From the NCBI GenBank assembly GCA_013054445.1, contig JAAMPI010000114.1:1-64000 (forward strand): a stretch of DNA of 64,000 nucleotides. The letters are read 5' to 3'. A program made the translations under genes and the position numbers. This DNA comes from Cudoniella acicularis. Lineage: Eukaryota; Ascomycota; Leotiomycetes; Helotiales; Helotiaceae. The notes under the pieces are model-generated. The model did no database searches. It worked only from the letters and a program-made list of their open reading frames with translations, and was not told the DNA's origin. Shown here piece after piece: positions 22,826 through 35,786 of this stretch (position 1 is the first letter of the stretch; each line of letters starts with the position of its first letter).

Positions 22826-24603
22826 TCATTGGGAATGGCGAGATAAAAAGAAAATGAGAGCATTTCGTTTTGGGGAAATTTCAGGTCTAGAAGGCTGGAA
22901 GGGAGAAAAAAGCGTCGAAGAATCAGCATAGTCACAGCTCACCAAGGAATTTTCAATAACACCCTGGTAGAGTTGCATCGAGGATCACCGCTGAAGTTAT
23001 GCTCAATGGTCGAGACCTAGAACCGAAAAACCAATGGTCGATAATAAAACCCGTTTCTAGAGTCTTCCATGGGATTTGTTGCAAGATAACCAAAAAATGC
23101 ATTGGCAACCATTTTAAAGAGAAGAGAAGAGAATAATATTAGAACACGAAGCTTTCTAAGAAATGCAAACCCTCGTCCCAATTCCTGGATCCAACAGACA
23201 CGCTCAGGATTACAAACCCACCTAAACGCAACTCATGTTAGTTGCCTAGATTACAAAGCCTCGGGCCTTTTCTCAAGGAAACTTTGGAGATTAGTCTTTT
23301 CATTGAACTCAAAATCATGAAGAATCTCTGAATAGTCTTGGCTGAAACTGCATTCGGTCTGCCTGCCGGATCTTTGCGGACTCAGGAAATCAAACGTGGT
23401 CTTCTTCGAAACACTTTAGAGTTATTAAATAACCAGAAGGTCAAAATAATAGCTAATTAGTGGAGAAAAAAGACTGCATAAAGTAAGTTACAACCCTTGC
23501 CTTTGAATAATCTCTCACAATAAAATAGTGTTTGTTCTTTGAAGTGGTGCGGGTGAATACGTAGCAGTGACCATCGAAAGCTTCCACAACCCAAGTCAGA
23601 TTTGTCCTAAAAGGTTTTCGTCATTGAAAAGTACGGATCGAAATTCTGTCACGACTATGAGTTGGAGAGGGAAAAGTACCTAAATCAATCATTGTATCTA
23701 GAAGGCCGTGAGTCCTCGCCTAGTATATGTATTTGGCCAGTGGGAGGAACAGAGCCAGTATGTATAACCCAAAGCAAAACATCGATACACCACGTTTCGG
23801 ATGCCAGCATATCTGAGTGCTTCCCATGATTTCTCGACTTCGGAAATTTCTACGTACTTGAATTTCACCAACATAAAATTCTACGTTTTTCGTATATAGT
23901 GTTTGTAGATATCGCCAAGTGTGCCAAGTGCATCCTGCCAAGCGGAGCGGAAGATGAGCGGAACTTCATAGTATGACGGCTTGAATCGTGGGCGAATTGT
24001 TTGTTGCCAAGGTGAGCGGAAACAAACTTCAATTTTAAGCATGTTTTCGTCTTATTATCCTCATATCTTATGACGAGATTGTACCGCAAGGCGAGGGAAT
24101 TTTTCCGTCAAAACCGTCTTTCGTCCACTACCTCAGTCCATATTGGCGCTAAACAGCTCAAAGGCCAAGGAGGCTTTTAATCTTGTCCGAGCCCTGGGAG
24201 CAAAACTGAGAACAAGGGCGGTCGAATGAACCATGTTTTCTGTTCTTTCTAACTTAGTCCTTGGCTCCAGTTACTTCTTTCGATCTGCTTCAAGCATAGC
24301 TGTCAAATAAAGTTATTCTACGCCCAAAGCTACTACGCATCTAGAAGTAATCAATCTACGATTTCTCCTCGAGTAGAGTGATCCAAGACTCTGGTAATTG
24401 GAACCGTGACTCGGAATACGAGATGCTTCAAATTCATTCTGAAGGTCTTCTCCTTTCGGGGTCTATAAAGACTCCCCATGTTCTCCATCCACGTTTTATT
24501 ACCGCCAGCTTCAATCGGCATTCCACTCTTTCACATAAAACCTAATTGATCTTATATCTGTCACTCGTTTTTCAAAGTTCCTCCTAAATCTTCAGTCTCC
24601 AAA
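22826..24603. other. Intergenic, no gene supported
   Basis: About 1.8 kb with no convincing gene. A minus-strand open frame (23720-23941) ends in a hydrophobic stretch near its C-terminus (FCFGLYILALFLPLAKYIY) that could be the last helix of a degraded membrane protein, but no upstream exons fit. The right end holds the promoter of the pectate lyase. Confidence 0.4.
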
Positions 24604-25370
24604 ATGCAATTCTCAACCACAATCTTCGCCACCAGCCTAGCCACTCTTGCTGCATAGCAGAGCCTCAACATTCCAGCCCGCTCCGGGAGTATTATCTCTC
24701 TGAGATCCCCAATGCCCATTTTTGGGAGCAAAGATATGGGCAACAAGGAGTATGACCGTGGACGAGCTTGCAACTCCGACAAGGACACCGGTTCAACTAA
24801 CGCTGTCTTCATCCTCGAGAACGGCGCCACTCTGTCAAACGTCATCATTGGGGCAAGCCAATTGGAGGGCGTCCATTGCAAGGGTGCTTGTACATTGAAA
24901 AATGTGTGGTTCCGTGATGTCTGCGAAGGTATGCTATTTTCTTCAAACCCATTTTATCGTTCGAGACACTGATGGTTTCTCAAGATGCCATCTCCCTCCT
25001 CGGTGACGGAAACGTTCTCATCCAAGGCGGCGGTGCTCAAAACGCCAAGGACAAGGTCGTCCAACATAACGCGAAAGGCACAGTCACCATCAAAGACTAC
25101 ACCGTCGTCGGTGTCGGGAAGCTGTACCGCTCATGTGGGAACTGTTCCAAAAACGGCGGACCCCGAAAAGTCATCGTCTCTGGTCTCAAAACCAATGGAG
25201 TCACCGCTGATGTCGTTGGCATCAATTCCAACTATGGAGATGCTGCTACCATTTCCGGCCCTTGCGGAAAAAGTGTCAAGCATGTCTGCCAGGAATTCAA
25301 GGGTATTCTCAAGAGCAAGGGAGGGGAGTCGCCAAAGCTTTCTTCGACTTCGAGCTGCTTGGGTGCTTAA
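24604..25370 (+). pseudogene. Pectate lyase (PL3-like) with nonsense codon in signal peptide
   Basis: Exons 24604-24928 and 24985-25370 (56-bp intron) would encode 236 aa, the normal PL3 size. The signal peptide MQFSTTIFATSLATLAA is followed at codon 18 (24655-24657) by TAG, then the mature protein QSLNIPARSGS continues without further damage. Conserved parts include NAVFILENGATLSNVIIGA, CKGACTLKNVWFRDVCEDA, DKVVQHNAKGTVTIKDYTV and CGNCSKNG. Intact relatives cleave pectate in plant cell walls by beta-elimination outside the cell. Because only one base is wrong and the rest is open, the loss looks recent. Restart at an internal ATG would make a protein without a secretion signal. Confidence 0.88.
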
Positions 25371-25950
25371 GGGAAGTTGAGCACTCTTCCTTCGTGCTAG
25401 ACGACACCAAGCGGTAATAGGAAATACGTGGCGACGATGGATTGTCTGGGAGAAGAGAGATTTTTGCGTTCTTGATGTATATACGTTTCTTGTCTTTTGA
25501 TTTTGGGTGTTTATTGCTCCTGTCCACTCGCTTCGTTGCTGTATATATTTGCTACTCTGCTTTTGCAGCATATCTGGCGGAATGAAAATTATGTCACGAT
25601 GCCCGAACCAGGGAATCAATCACCTTGCATTCTTTACACGTTTTTTTTTATAGTTTTGAGGCGCTCAAGCGCCGCATCGAATCATTGGTATCATTTACAG
25701 GTATGATTTTTGAAGTTACGGGTCGTATCAAAAGGAACAGGTTCATTCGATCTCAATTCAGCTGTGAATTCCTTTTGAAACTCGGCCTTAAATCGAGAGC
25801 GCGCCACAAAAATGAACTACCAATAAAGAATTAGTGGCTTCAAAACATCGCATTAGTATTAATTCTCACTAGTCATATCATCAAAAAGCTTAAGTCTACC
25901 GTACCTGCAGCTCTCACAGTGTTACATGCTGATGAAGTTTCGATTCAGAA
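25371..25950. other. Intergenic, no gene seen
   Basis: Spacer between the pectate lyase and the surface-protein gene. No supported open frame. Confidence 0.5.
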
Positions 25951-26781
25951 ATGTGGCATTCCCTCCCTTCTCTCCTTTTCAGCTTGTCTAGCTTTCTCCT
26001 CCAAGCAAACCTTGCAACAAGCAGCATAACATACCTCCAATCAGAATGCATCTGCGGCCCACCAGTTAACGCATGCTCTCAAGGCAATAATCGCTGCCAC
26101 CTCCTCCCTGCCGTCTCAGCCAGCATTCTCAATTCGTCAACGCCACCCTCTTGGGTCCCGACATCCATCACCTGGCTTTTCAGCAACACCACTGCTGCTG
26201 CAAAATCAGGTACTCTCGTTGCGCAAAATTCGCTTTAATGTGCTGAAGAAGTCTGCATTATTGCTGGGAATGCTTCGTGGGCACTCGGATGCACGCAATG
26301 GGCAGATGCAGTCTATACCGGCTATACTTCATTCGGATCCCACCCTTTTGGGAATCATAGCGGGATATGGTTGACGCAAATCGTTGGCAATGTCGTTTAT
26401 GCGAATGCGACCTGTCCAAGTGACAGATTGTGGGTTAGTATTCAGAAAATCAGTGAAGGGATACCGTGGGATCTATATATGGGAAATGCGCAGAGTAACA
26501 CAACGGGACAGATGGGCTTAAGGACCGATACAGATTTGTTGGATTTTGGGTATGGTAGGAATTGCAGTCAGGATATTTATGGGGATATGAGTGTCGTGCA
26601 TTATGATTGTCCGAGTATTGGGTATACGAGTGTTCCTTTGGCGTGGAATAATGAGTTGAGTGGGTATACTTGTAACGCGAAGACTATGACTAGTAGTGGT
26701 GCGGATGGTGGCCGTGCGATAAGTAGCTTACTTAAGTTGGTGTTTGTGGTGGTGATGGGGGTGGGAGTGCTTGGGTGTTGA
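25951..26781 (+). CDS. Secreted, probably GPI-anchored cysteine-containing protein
   Basis: The frame starts MWHSLPSLLFSLSSFLLQA, a good signal peptide, and ends with a hydrophobic tail LLKLVFVVVMGVGVLG after a small-residue stretch (SSGADGG), the pattern of a GPI-anchor signal. About 11 Cys and several N-glycosylation sites (NSST, NTTA, NASW, NATC) fit a cell-surface protein of about 275 aa. The frame is crossed by one TAA at 26236-26238. This is either a nonsense codon or lies in a very short intron (26210-26248, GT..AG, 39 bp, phase-consistent). No family recognised. Confidence 0.6.
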
Positions 26782-27849
26782 CGAGTCATAGTCCGTGGTT
26801 AATGGAAACGCTGCTCTGAAACTTGACTTGATTACATGACGAGAGTGCCTTTTTGATAGTGTTTGGCAGCTCATAAAATTGAACGAGCACTTGCTCAGTT
26901 TTAGTGAACGAAAATGAAACCCTTTCCTCCATAGCTTTTAGTGACCAAAATAGGTTATGGCTGTGGTCGCTTGCAAGGTTGGCCGAGGAGTGATCGTGAA
27001 GTGAAGTGTGATTATCACAGGACTCATTCTCCTATTCACCTTGAAGCGAGATCCTCTTCCTACATCAACACCAAAATCGCGATTCAAAATTTCAGCAAAA
27101 AACTCAAAAACAAAAAGAGTGCTAAGAGTCTATTGACCAAGTCTGTGAAATTGAGAGTTCGCAGCTACAGTAAAAAGTGCGGGAAAGCTTGAAAAGAAAC
27201 GATCATTTTCAACGAGAATTATGGGAAATACGAAGTCGTTCCAAAGGACAGTTTTTATTATTCAAATTATAATTTATTGCTGTCAAAATTTTACTTGGCA
27301 CCCTTTTCTCAGCCGCTCACAGCTCATCAACACTATCACTTTTCTTTTCATTATGCCTTTCACGTTCGGCGCTTTTGAATTGAAATGTCTGCTTTGATAA
27401 TGTTAAAAATAAGAAATTGTGTGCTATTCTATTAGTAAGTTTCACTTATTTTGAGGTTAGAAGCGCAAGACCCGGAATTTTTGTTTTATAGTCGACTGAA
27501 GGTCCAGATAACTGACAAAGGCAGAACATTTTCGAATAAATAACGTCAAATTTAATAACAGCTACTAATAATGTAATTATGTTTCTTCATAGTCAACAAA
27601 TTTTTAATTTTTAATTTTTGTTCAAGTTCCGTCGTTGACTTATCATTAGAGCAAGGCCAACATTTCGTGGTCCGTGCGCGAGGCTCCTCATGTTTACTTT
27701 GGAGCGCGACAGCCCTTTTACTCAAAACACCACAAGATCGCTCTCACTTCAATTCCTCATATCAGGCAACGCTCACGACCGAGATTCCAAGGAAGAAACA
27801 TCATCAATCAGATTGCAAAGTAAAAAAATTAGCTTGCGAGCATTCAAAC
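26782..27849. other. Intergenic, no gene seen
   Basis: AT-rich, with short tandem 'tttttaa' runs near 27600-27620. One basic frame (26941-27192) has no recognisable content and is not supported. The right end is the promoter side of the Hsk3-like gene. Confidence 0.45.
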
Positions 27850-28360
27850 ATGACTTCGCGACTCCCAGCCTCGAACGCGCCCCGCCTTTCCACAGCGCCG
27901 AGCAGCATTAAGCCACGACAATTGGTATGTGCCAAAGCTGCTCCTATAAATAACATCTAGGCTCTTTCATTGGAAAAGATTGCTAATGAATTGTGTTACA
28001 GTCACATCTCCATGCGCAATTGGCGCAACTCTCTGCCAACCTCGCAGATCTCGAGAATCTTCTTCGAATGACAAGTGTACAGGCTGAGTCTGTTCGAGGG
28101 CTGGGCGCGTTTCATGGTGGACTGTGAGTTCTTATTCTTCCTATCTGGTTCTGTTTATCCTGCGTGCTGTGACTAGTTCCCTGTGAGAGCTTAGGCTGAA
28201 GAAGGGTGCGATCTTGAATTATATAAATGAGGTGCTAACATAATGGGTTTGCAGGTTTATGGCAGCCAGCAAAGTCCTGGGCGAGGAGACGATAGCTGGA
28301 TCGGCGGGACAGAATAGCAGTCCACAGCAACAGAGGGGGAGTGGGGAAAGCGATACATGA
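27850..28360 (+). CDS. hsk3: DASH/Dam1 complex subunit Hsk3
   Basis: Three exons, 27850-27924, 28002-28123 and 28255-28360, give a 100-aa protein. The core LHAQLAQLSANLADLENLLR followed by MTSVQAESVRGLGAFHGGLF and MAASKVLGEE is the conserved Hsk3 helix. The short basic N-terminus and polar Gln/Ser tail are usual for filamentous fungi. Hsk3 is a small subunit of the DASH complex, which couples kinetochores to spindle microtubules. It would be missed by simple ORF calling because each exon is short. Introns are 77 and 131 bp, and all phases agree. Confidence 0.9.
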
Positions 28361-29323
28361 GAGCACAATTGTGTTGGAACGATCTGATGAGACACGATAC
28401 GACGATTACAGGAAGTACGACAATGTCCATACTGGCTTCTCACGAAAATACGCAACCTACGGTGCCCTACCATCCAAGCCCAATCGCGAACAGGAATCCC
28501 TGAACCAGGAGAAGACACACCAATCCAGCTATTCCGTCGAGAAAGCGCAGAAGCATAAATGCACAAACTCTCTATGGAATAGACCATCTGTGTTTCTTTA
28601 TGGCACATGTGCTTAGTCTCCTTCAAAGGAGCCCACCCCCTTCTTTATGAATTCGAAGTGTTCTGAGACATCTTTTCTTTCTACTCCTTATCAAACAAAA
28701 GAACATTTCGTTCTTCCTTCAATTCTTTCTATTTCCACTTCCATGCCTTCCATTCTTTCATAGGAATGTTCTAACGATTCCTTCCGCACGGAACTTGCCT
28801 ATCTCTGTAGTTCTAGAACTCCTAGCCAGCCCAGCTTCAAGTCAGTTATGCGATGAGTGTATCCCAGTGGAGCATGATTCATTTGGTGTTCTTTGAAAAT
28901 TTACACAACTGCAGCACGTACGTTATTGGACCATTTTCTCAAGCCATGTTGCCCTATTCAATTATTTACTATCACAAATTAGTAGGCAAAATTTCACCTT
29001 CAAAAGTTATTAAGATACGGAGTAATGTTTCAAGAAGAGAAATTTTTATTTATGTTTGTGTGTATCATGCCGAAAACGCCGTGCGATGCAGGCGGCGCAA
29101 GCAAATCTAAAAAGCAGACGCTAAATGGACAAAAGTTCTGAAAAGTATGTACAAAAGTATGTGTATGTCTTCAAAAAGAAGAAATAGGAGAGGGAAGTCA
29201 AAAGAGAATCACAAGGTATCCTCCTCGAGGCGTGTTAGTACACCTGGTACTAACCCCTCGAGTCCTGTTTTAGCCTCCCGTGATTCATTTCTCTCCCCCA
29301 TATCGATCCCCCATTTCTTCAAT
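28361..29323. other. Intergenic, no gene seen
   Basis: Convergent spacer between the Hsk3-like gene and the LPMO. Short open frames only. Confidence 0.5.
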
Positions 29324-30556
29324 CTAGTTTCCAAGACGAGCGAATAGTCCGCCACGGATCAGCTTCCGAGCGGTGCTGGTTCCATTCACTCCACACTGTC
29401 CGAATTGAGACATGCATCCAGTGCCACAGTGAAGAGTCGTGTCACCACAGTATCCCCATTGCGAACAGCACCCTCCGAATTGTGACGCTCCAGTGGAGTC
29501 GTAACAGGTTTGAGGACCGCCACACTCGCCGTTGGTAGAGAGTTGTGTTGCTGTTCCGGATCCGGTGGTGCCTGTTCCAGAGGGAGCGGCTGCTGAAGCC
29601 GTGCTGGTTGCTGGTTCTGAAGAGGCCGAAGGTGCGGCAGCTGGCTGAGTGGCGGCTGCTGAAGAGGTGGCAGGGCTGGGAAGAATGGTGAAGGTGGGGG
29701 CGGATGAAGATGTAGGTGCGGATGCGACTGGGTTGCTGGAGACTTCGGGAGCTACTGATGAAGCAACTGGGGCAGCTGAGCTCGCGGCTCCTGTCGCTGA
29801 ACCTCCACTTGTTCCACTTCCAGAAGATCCCGAGCCGGCGGCGGCGGGACCTCCAACACCAGAGACAGCGGCGCAAGTTCCGGTGAAAGATCCAGAGTCG
29901 TTGGTGACTTTCTGTGTGGTGGTGACGTCGGCGTCTGGTCCTGGGTCAGGGAAGATCACATCTTTGCCCTCAACTGTTGTGCAGCCGTTTGCGAGGTTGG
30001 CGACCCAGATTGTAGGGCGCTGAGCGAAGGCGACTGCTGGGGCGGTTCCTGAGCCGGCGGCGATGTTGACGGAAGCACAGTTCATGTAGATTTCCCGGTT
30101 ACCGACTTCGTTGTACCATGTCCATGCGAACATGGCGGTTCCAGCTTTGGCGTCGGAGGGGATGGTGAAGTCGAAGTTTTGGCCGGATGAGAGTGGGCAA
30201 CTTCCAATGTAAGAGTGGATGACGCTGAACGTTTTTCCTTGATCATAACTGAGGGAAGCTTGACAAGATCCTCCAGAATGAGTGGCACCGCCGTCAACCG
30301 TGAAGTTATATTTCTGACCCGCGGTCCATGAAGCTGTTGGAGCTCCAACTCCAGTCGTGTCGGCCATATCGACTTGATATCCTTTACAAGGGAACTGGGA
30401 AGCTCCGCTGAGAGGACTCGTCATGGAATAGTCGATCGTATTCTGGTTGGCGTGTGGGTTGGTTTTGCCTCGAAGTGGTGCTGGATATGACAGCTCCATG
30501 TGTGCGGTGACGGCAGACCCGAGGGTCAGAGCCGCGAGTATTGTTGAGAAATGCAT
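29324..30556 (-). CDS. AA11 lytic polysaccharide monooxygenase with chitin-binding tail
   Basis: A single exon encodes 410 aa. The signal peptide MHFSTILAALTLGSAVTA is followed directly by HMELSYPAPLRGK, so cleavage exposes the N-terminal His that forms half of the copper histidine brace. The second His is probably in GGATHSGGSCQ. The region MFAWTWYNEVGNREIYMNCA holds the family's conserved aromatic and NRE residues. After a Ser/Ala/Pro-rich linker (about residues 230-340) comes a cysteine-rich CBM18-like module (CGGPQTCYDS...CCSQWGYCG). AA11 enzymes oxidatively cleave crystalline chitin, so the protein probably acts outside the cell on chitin, perhaps the fungus's own wall. No defect seen. 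Confidence 0.93.
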   Translation of the reverse strand: MHFSTILAALTLGSAVTAHMELSYPAPLRGKTNPHANQNTIDYSMTSPLSGASQFPCKGYQVDMADTTGVGAPTASWTAGQKYNFTVDGGATHSGGSCQASLSYDQGKTFSVIHSYIGSCPLSSGQNFDFTIPSDAKAGTAMFAWTWYNEVGNREIYMNCASVNIAAGSGTAPAVAFAQRPTIWVANLANGCTTVEGKDVIFPDPGPDADVTTTQKVTNDSGSFTGTCAAVSGVGGPAAAGSGSSGSGTSGGSATGAASSAAPVASSVAPEVSSNPVASAPTSSSAPTFTILPSPATSSAAATQPAAAPSASSEPATSTASAAAPSGTGTTGSGTATQLSTNGECGGPQTCYDSTGASQFGGCCSQWGYCGDTTLHCGTGCMSQFGQCGVNGTSTARKLIRGGLFARLGN

Positions 30557-33500
30557 GTTGTTGTGTGTTGTGATGTTCAGTCCTGCTGAGCGTGTTTTGT
30601 TGTATGTTGGTGTCTGAAGTGTAGACGCTGTAGTTCTCGTTTGTGGTAGTTGAGGATCTATGGCATGTAGAAGGAGACGATTCCGAGACTCGAAGACTAG
30701 ACTTATAGTTTCTCGAGAAGATCTGTCTTGAATAGCGGACAGTGTTATTATGACGCGCTGGCAATGAATGTGCTGTAACGGACTCGGTTGAGAGAACTCG
30801 AATCAACGAGAACAATAAGGGAAAGGCTATTCAAAGCACAATTGTATTGTGAATACTAGAACAATAAATCTTCAGTAAGAGAAGGGACTGAAAGTCTTTA
30901 AGTCTTTCAATAGAACCTCGTATGAAAGAGGCGAGCAATACAATCACGCTTTGTTTGGACAAAGGAAGCCTAACCGGTCGTTTCACGAAGACATGGGATG
31001 GCCCAAGAACTCATGGAGAAGCATCCAGATCCCTCTGTAATAAAAGACATTGCTCTATGACCAAACGCAAAGGGCCCACAGCTGGCCAAGACTTCTTTGA
31101 ATGATTGAATGAGGGGCGTCGAGGAACTATCACGGTCAACCTTTGCCTGCATGAACGCAAAAGTGACGAAATATCCGAACACCTTCAGCCACTCGGAACC
31201 TGGGATTCTTTGAGGATCGCCACATGGTCTGATTAGGCCTCTTCGGATAGAAAATGTACTCAAAGCGGAAGTTCAAGAAACATTTCCTGGTGGTGGACTG
31301 GTGAATAGGAGAGAAGCGCTGAGACGAGGTCGTCGATGAATGTCAGCCTATCAAGCAACTTGAAACGCGAGCCTGTGAAGCGGTTACAGGCGCGGAGGCT
31401 TTCCACGAAACAAAAGTTTGATTTTGCCACTGGCGAATGGAAATGCTTGGAGAGTCTGCCTGTGATTGTTTCTTCTTGCTAACATGTCGAAATTGTGAAT
31501 TATGCGTTGCAGTTTATTATTCACAACTTCAGCTGATGAAGGGTTGTGAATGTGGGGAAGCTCACGCGTTCAGGTGGCGTTCGCGAAGGCTTCAGCGTGT
31601 TGGCGCTAAAATGACAGGCTTCTCCTCGCTAAACTCAGGGGCAAAGCTGACTTTCGTAAAGCATTGTAAGTAAGCATTGATCTTTCGCCACTCTGTTATA
31701 ACTGAATTGTGGCTGTGCGGATGTTCTTGCGATTCCAACTCCATGTAGGAACGAAGGGAGTCATACTGTAGGATCAGCTAGGAGTACAATCTCGCCATCC
31801 TCCCTCAGGATCAGCTGATTTAGAAAGCGCAGGATAAAACCTGACAAGAAAAACTCCTGAGTATTTCTGTCGGAAATGAGGTAGGGAGATAGGGAGGTAT
31901 TTTTTAAGGAATCTGAGGAGCGAATGCTAAGGCTGCGAGGAAGGGGGCCTGCTTCTATATTTTCGGCGTTTGATCCTCCCTAAAGCTCTGTTAATCTGAC
32001 GATAAATCGGCAATGAGTAGGATCAATACGGCGCTGTTCTCGATAGATAGATAGCTCGCATGATGTTTTTTTTTTACGTACTGAAGAAGTGTTCTTGAAG
32101 AACATAGCATAACAAATAAGAGAAATCCTTCAGCTTAAGCTGAATCAACCAAGAGGCTTAAGTACAAACTGGCGTGATTTTTCAACATCTCGCCATCCTG
32201 ATTGAAATGAACTTTCTCTACTGGAAATCGCCACCTAGGGCACAATCACAGATTCACATAGAACTGGCAGTTCTAGACTCCCAATTAACTCTTGGAGATG
32301 CAGCATACGAACATAGGTAGAATTTTTTTCAATGGCTAAATAATAGATTGGATGCAACTAGAATCGGGTATAAAAGATAGTAGAGCTGTAAATGTGACAA
32401 TTATTAGGGATATACAGGAAGCGTTTAGCTTGAAATGACCTCAATTCAAAAAGGGCTCTTCAGAGTAGCTCATCATGCAATGATTATTTTGTAAAGAACA
32501 ACTCCCTTCGCAGCGAGCGATCTCGATTACAGCACTGCTTTTGAAAGTATTTGAGGTCGATTGGAGACCCTAGGCCCTGATACAAAATGGAAAGTCGAGT
32601 CAGATCTAAATCCAGCACCAGATTCGAGCCAGTTTTGGAGACAGAGCACAACGCTCGCATGTGAACTTGGAAACGAAGTCAAAGCATACTTGAGTGTATC
32701 GCCCAACTCAAGGTTGACCTTCACATATTCATATGTGAGCCCTTCAGGCTTCATATACTTTTAGGCTTCCTACCCCGCATTGCCAAGATGAACATTGGAA
32801 TGGTGAGGCTGATTAAACTCTAAGAAGTTGACTTGTGCTACCATGTCACATGAAAGCTGCCTTACTCGGGCATGCTCGAGCGGCTCCAACCCTCAATCTT
32901 CAATGCCCCGATTGAGTTTCCGGGATGTTCTGTCTTTGTTCCCCTTCTCCTCACCCGAAGCAGAAGCCGAGAAGATCAAACTTCCGGGTTTAAGGAGAAA
33001 TGCCATCTGAAATTCCTCTAAACTCTGTCCGAGTCGTTCGTTCATGCAAGGCTACCTGTCAGAACCCAAAGGCCGAGTAAGCAGAAGTCAAATAATATTC
33101 CAGAATAAATCCAGTTATTCCAGTTACCCCTTTGAGAGATGGCGATGTCATAACGAAACTCTATTCAAGCATTCGGATGACCCACTTGGAAAACTCCGTC
33201 CTTTTTCCAGACTCTTTTGGTGTCAGCCGAGAAGGGACCGACATCCTACGAAGTAGGCCCTATTCTCCCGGCCCCGTCAAAGACCGCAGACACGCAGCGT
33301 CTGATCGCAAGGCGTCTGCGGTTGTACCCTCGAACCATCTACTCCTCGTTTCAAACTTCTGAAACTTTTCAGCGCAGCTGACTGACTCGGGGAGCATAGC
33401 AACGCCTTTCCTTTTTTCGCCGCTCAGGCAGGGAAGCGGGATGCAGAGATTTTCAGACGTGGGGACGCAAAATCTCATTTTGGCCGGAGTGCTGTGAGTT

Positions 33501-35786
33501 CTGCGATAAGAAGCTCTAGAACGGCTGGTGTTTTTGTGTAATTCATGCGAATGTTCAATCTCGAGGTCGGTGTGAAAAAATTGTCGATCATCTGAAGCTA
33601 ATCTGTGCTGCAAGAGGCGGTCAGGTTCAGCCTTGTGGTACATATCCGTGTTTTCCCGGTAAGGTAGAGGAGGTTCTCATGTGGCTAACGACTGTCTTCA
33701 TGTGAAGGCTCTGAATCTGCAGCACAACGGGGTTGGACCAATCAACGAGCCAAGTGACACATACCGCCAATTCTCACTGAAGAGCTCTTCTCTACAACCA
33801 GGTACTTCGTATTTAGTGGTACGTACCCCAGGCCAGAACCAACAATGGAGCAATTCGCACAGCCTTCCCCAACGACAACCTTTAGTGATCAAAGACATCA
33901 GGCTAAAGAACAACACCTCCAACCACCCTCCCAGGATTCCATCCCGGTGGGTCCCCAAATTAACAATTCATCAGGGTGTGCAGCCACGCGACCAGCCTTA
34001 TGAATAGTATCCCTTCAGTTGCACTAATTCATATAAATATAGTTCTTCGAGAAGAACACGAACGCCTGGCCGAGAACAAGTTTGTTGGGAAGAAAGGATA
34101 ATGTCCGGGGGAGCAGAAGAAGGGCCGGATAGCACAAGAAGCTGCTCCACAGCCTCGCCGTGGCATGTGAAGGCATCCACAATAAGATAATAGCCTCGTG
34201 GGATGAGAGAGTCCAGATGTTTGAAATTAGCAATAGGAGAGCGCCGAAAGGCGGGACTTCGCCTAGGTGTAGGAGGATCCTCGGGATGGTAGGGGCATTG
34301 TGGATAGATTGAAAATAAGGACGAAGAAAAGAAATAATAATAACAATGAGAATAATAATAGTCTAATTATTTTCTAGTTGAGCAAGAAAGGGAAGTGTCG
34401 CGGACAAGCCTACGAGGAGAAGGGTGCAAATTTTACGCGCGTGGGTCCCTCTGGCGCACCAATCAAAAGCATGAAAGGGCGAATACACCGCTGTTATGCA
34501 GGCCAGCACACTCATCAACACGCTCAGCCAGCGATAATGCAAAATGTACTGAGGGTACAATGCCATTTGTGCATTTTGTGTCCGTGTATTATTCTGGCGC
34601 ATCAACAGGTGCGCGGACAGTCCGTCTCGCGCGCGACAATCTATATTGATCCTCAACAACACCAACATCCCACGCTCGGTGTCAGAGTTACAATCACACT
34701 TGCGGTCTATCCCACGCGGAGACAGGGCAAGACAATCTTCATCATCATGTCGTGCAGCGGGCACCAATTTCTCACCTCAGCTCCTTCACGAACTCTGCAA
34801 TGATTCTGCAGCGTACGGCGAGCCAGCCTATCCGCCTGCAGCTGCAGTAGGATCCGGACTCGATGATTCTGAGGTACTGGGGATGCCGTAACGTTGACCC
34901 CGACGATGGATGAACGAAACCCTTTCCGACCCCTCACTCCCCCTTATCAGCACGTCTCATCCCATCACCGTCACAGTCCTCACTGCCACAGGAGTTGAAA
35001 TCCTCATTTCAGAGTGCACCCCCAATCGGTCAATATCCAACATCCTCGCCGCCTCCGTGCTTCGACCGGCTTCTCATCTGATCTCGTCACCAAACCTGGC
35101 TTTCTTCAGCGAGGCAGAGTATTATCCGGCCCTGCTATCACCTATCGCACCCTATCCCCAACCCCTTCCAATAGAAGCCGAAGGCATGGCAGATGACGAC
35201 CTCAAACCACAACGGGCACTCCCTCCCGCACGGCACGGAACGGTTGTGAATGCAAGTCAGAACCAACATCTCATCCCGATAATTCTCCAACAGCTCCCTT
35301 GCCGCATCCACGGGGATCTGGAGATTTGTTCCGAGTGAGCTTGTCCCCGGAGAGTGTCCAATTGCAGGATTTCTGTAGGGAGGTAAGGTAGGATCCAGCT
35401 TACGATTGACTATTATATTCCCCCAAAGCGGTCTTTGCCGCGAGATTTGATGTAAAATGGTTGGCTGTAAATGCCAAAATGGTCATGAGTGGTGGTTTGT
35501 CAACTCTGAGTCGTATCCTATGTATAGGACAAGTATATTGGCGTGAGGATTTGTGTGCGCGATGCTGACCATCTGTGTGGTTGTTTGATGTGGACCCTTG
35601 AAATTCCCAACCCGAAGAAAATGAAGTCGAATAAAATATTATTATTATTTGAATATTTGTTTCCGAGGATGTTTCAAACATCAACTTTTGATACTCGGTC
35701 TTCCAAAACGGGCTGCAACAACTGTTAGCTCGACACTATCACCTCAGCCATGTCCTATAACCCCTTTTCAATCAGCAACAACTGTG
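30557..35786. other. Long region without a supported gene
   Basis: Over 5 kb lacks a recognisable gene. Several open frames of 100-140 codons occur on both strands (33260-33643 minus, 33681-34007 plus, overlapping frames at 34363-34803, 34910-35338 plus). They overlap each other and show no domain or splice pattern. On the minus strand about 35400-35180 reads NLQIPVDAARELLENYRDEM in an open frame without a start, which looks protein-like but is unidentified. The 30.6-31.3 kb part holds the LPMO promoter. Confidence 0.4.

Noticed and set aside
29649..30023. 124-codon plus-strand frame inside the LPMO gene
   Set aside because: Antisense shadow of the Ser/Ala/Pro-rich linker; no independent evidence.
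32527..32764. Opposed 75- and 67-codon frames
   Set aside because: Short mirrored frames in a region without other coding signals.
34363..34803. Overlapping frames of 134 and 141 codons on opposite strands
   Set aside because: They mirror each other, show no domain and have no supporting splice or promoter pattern.
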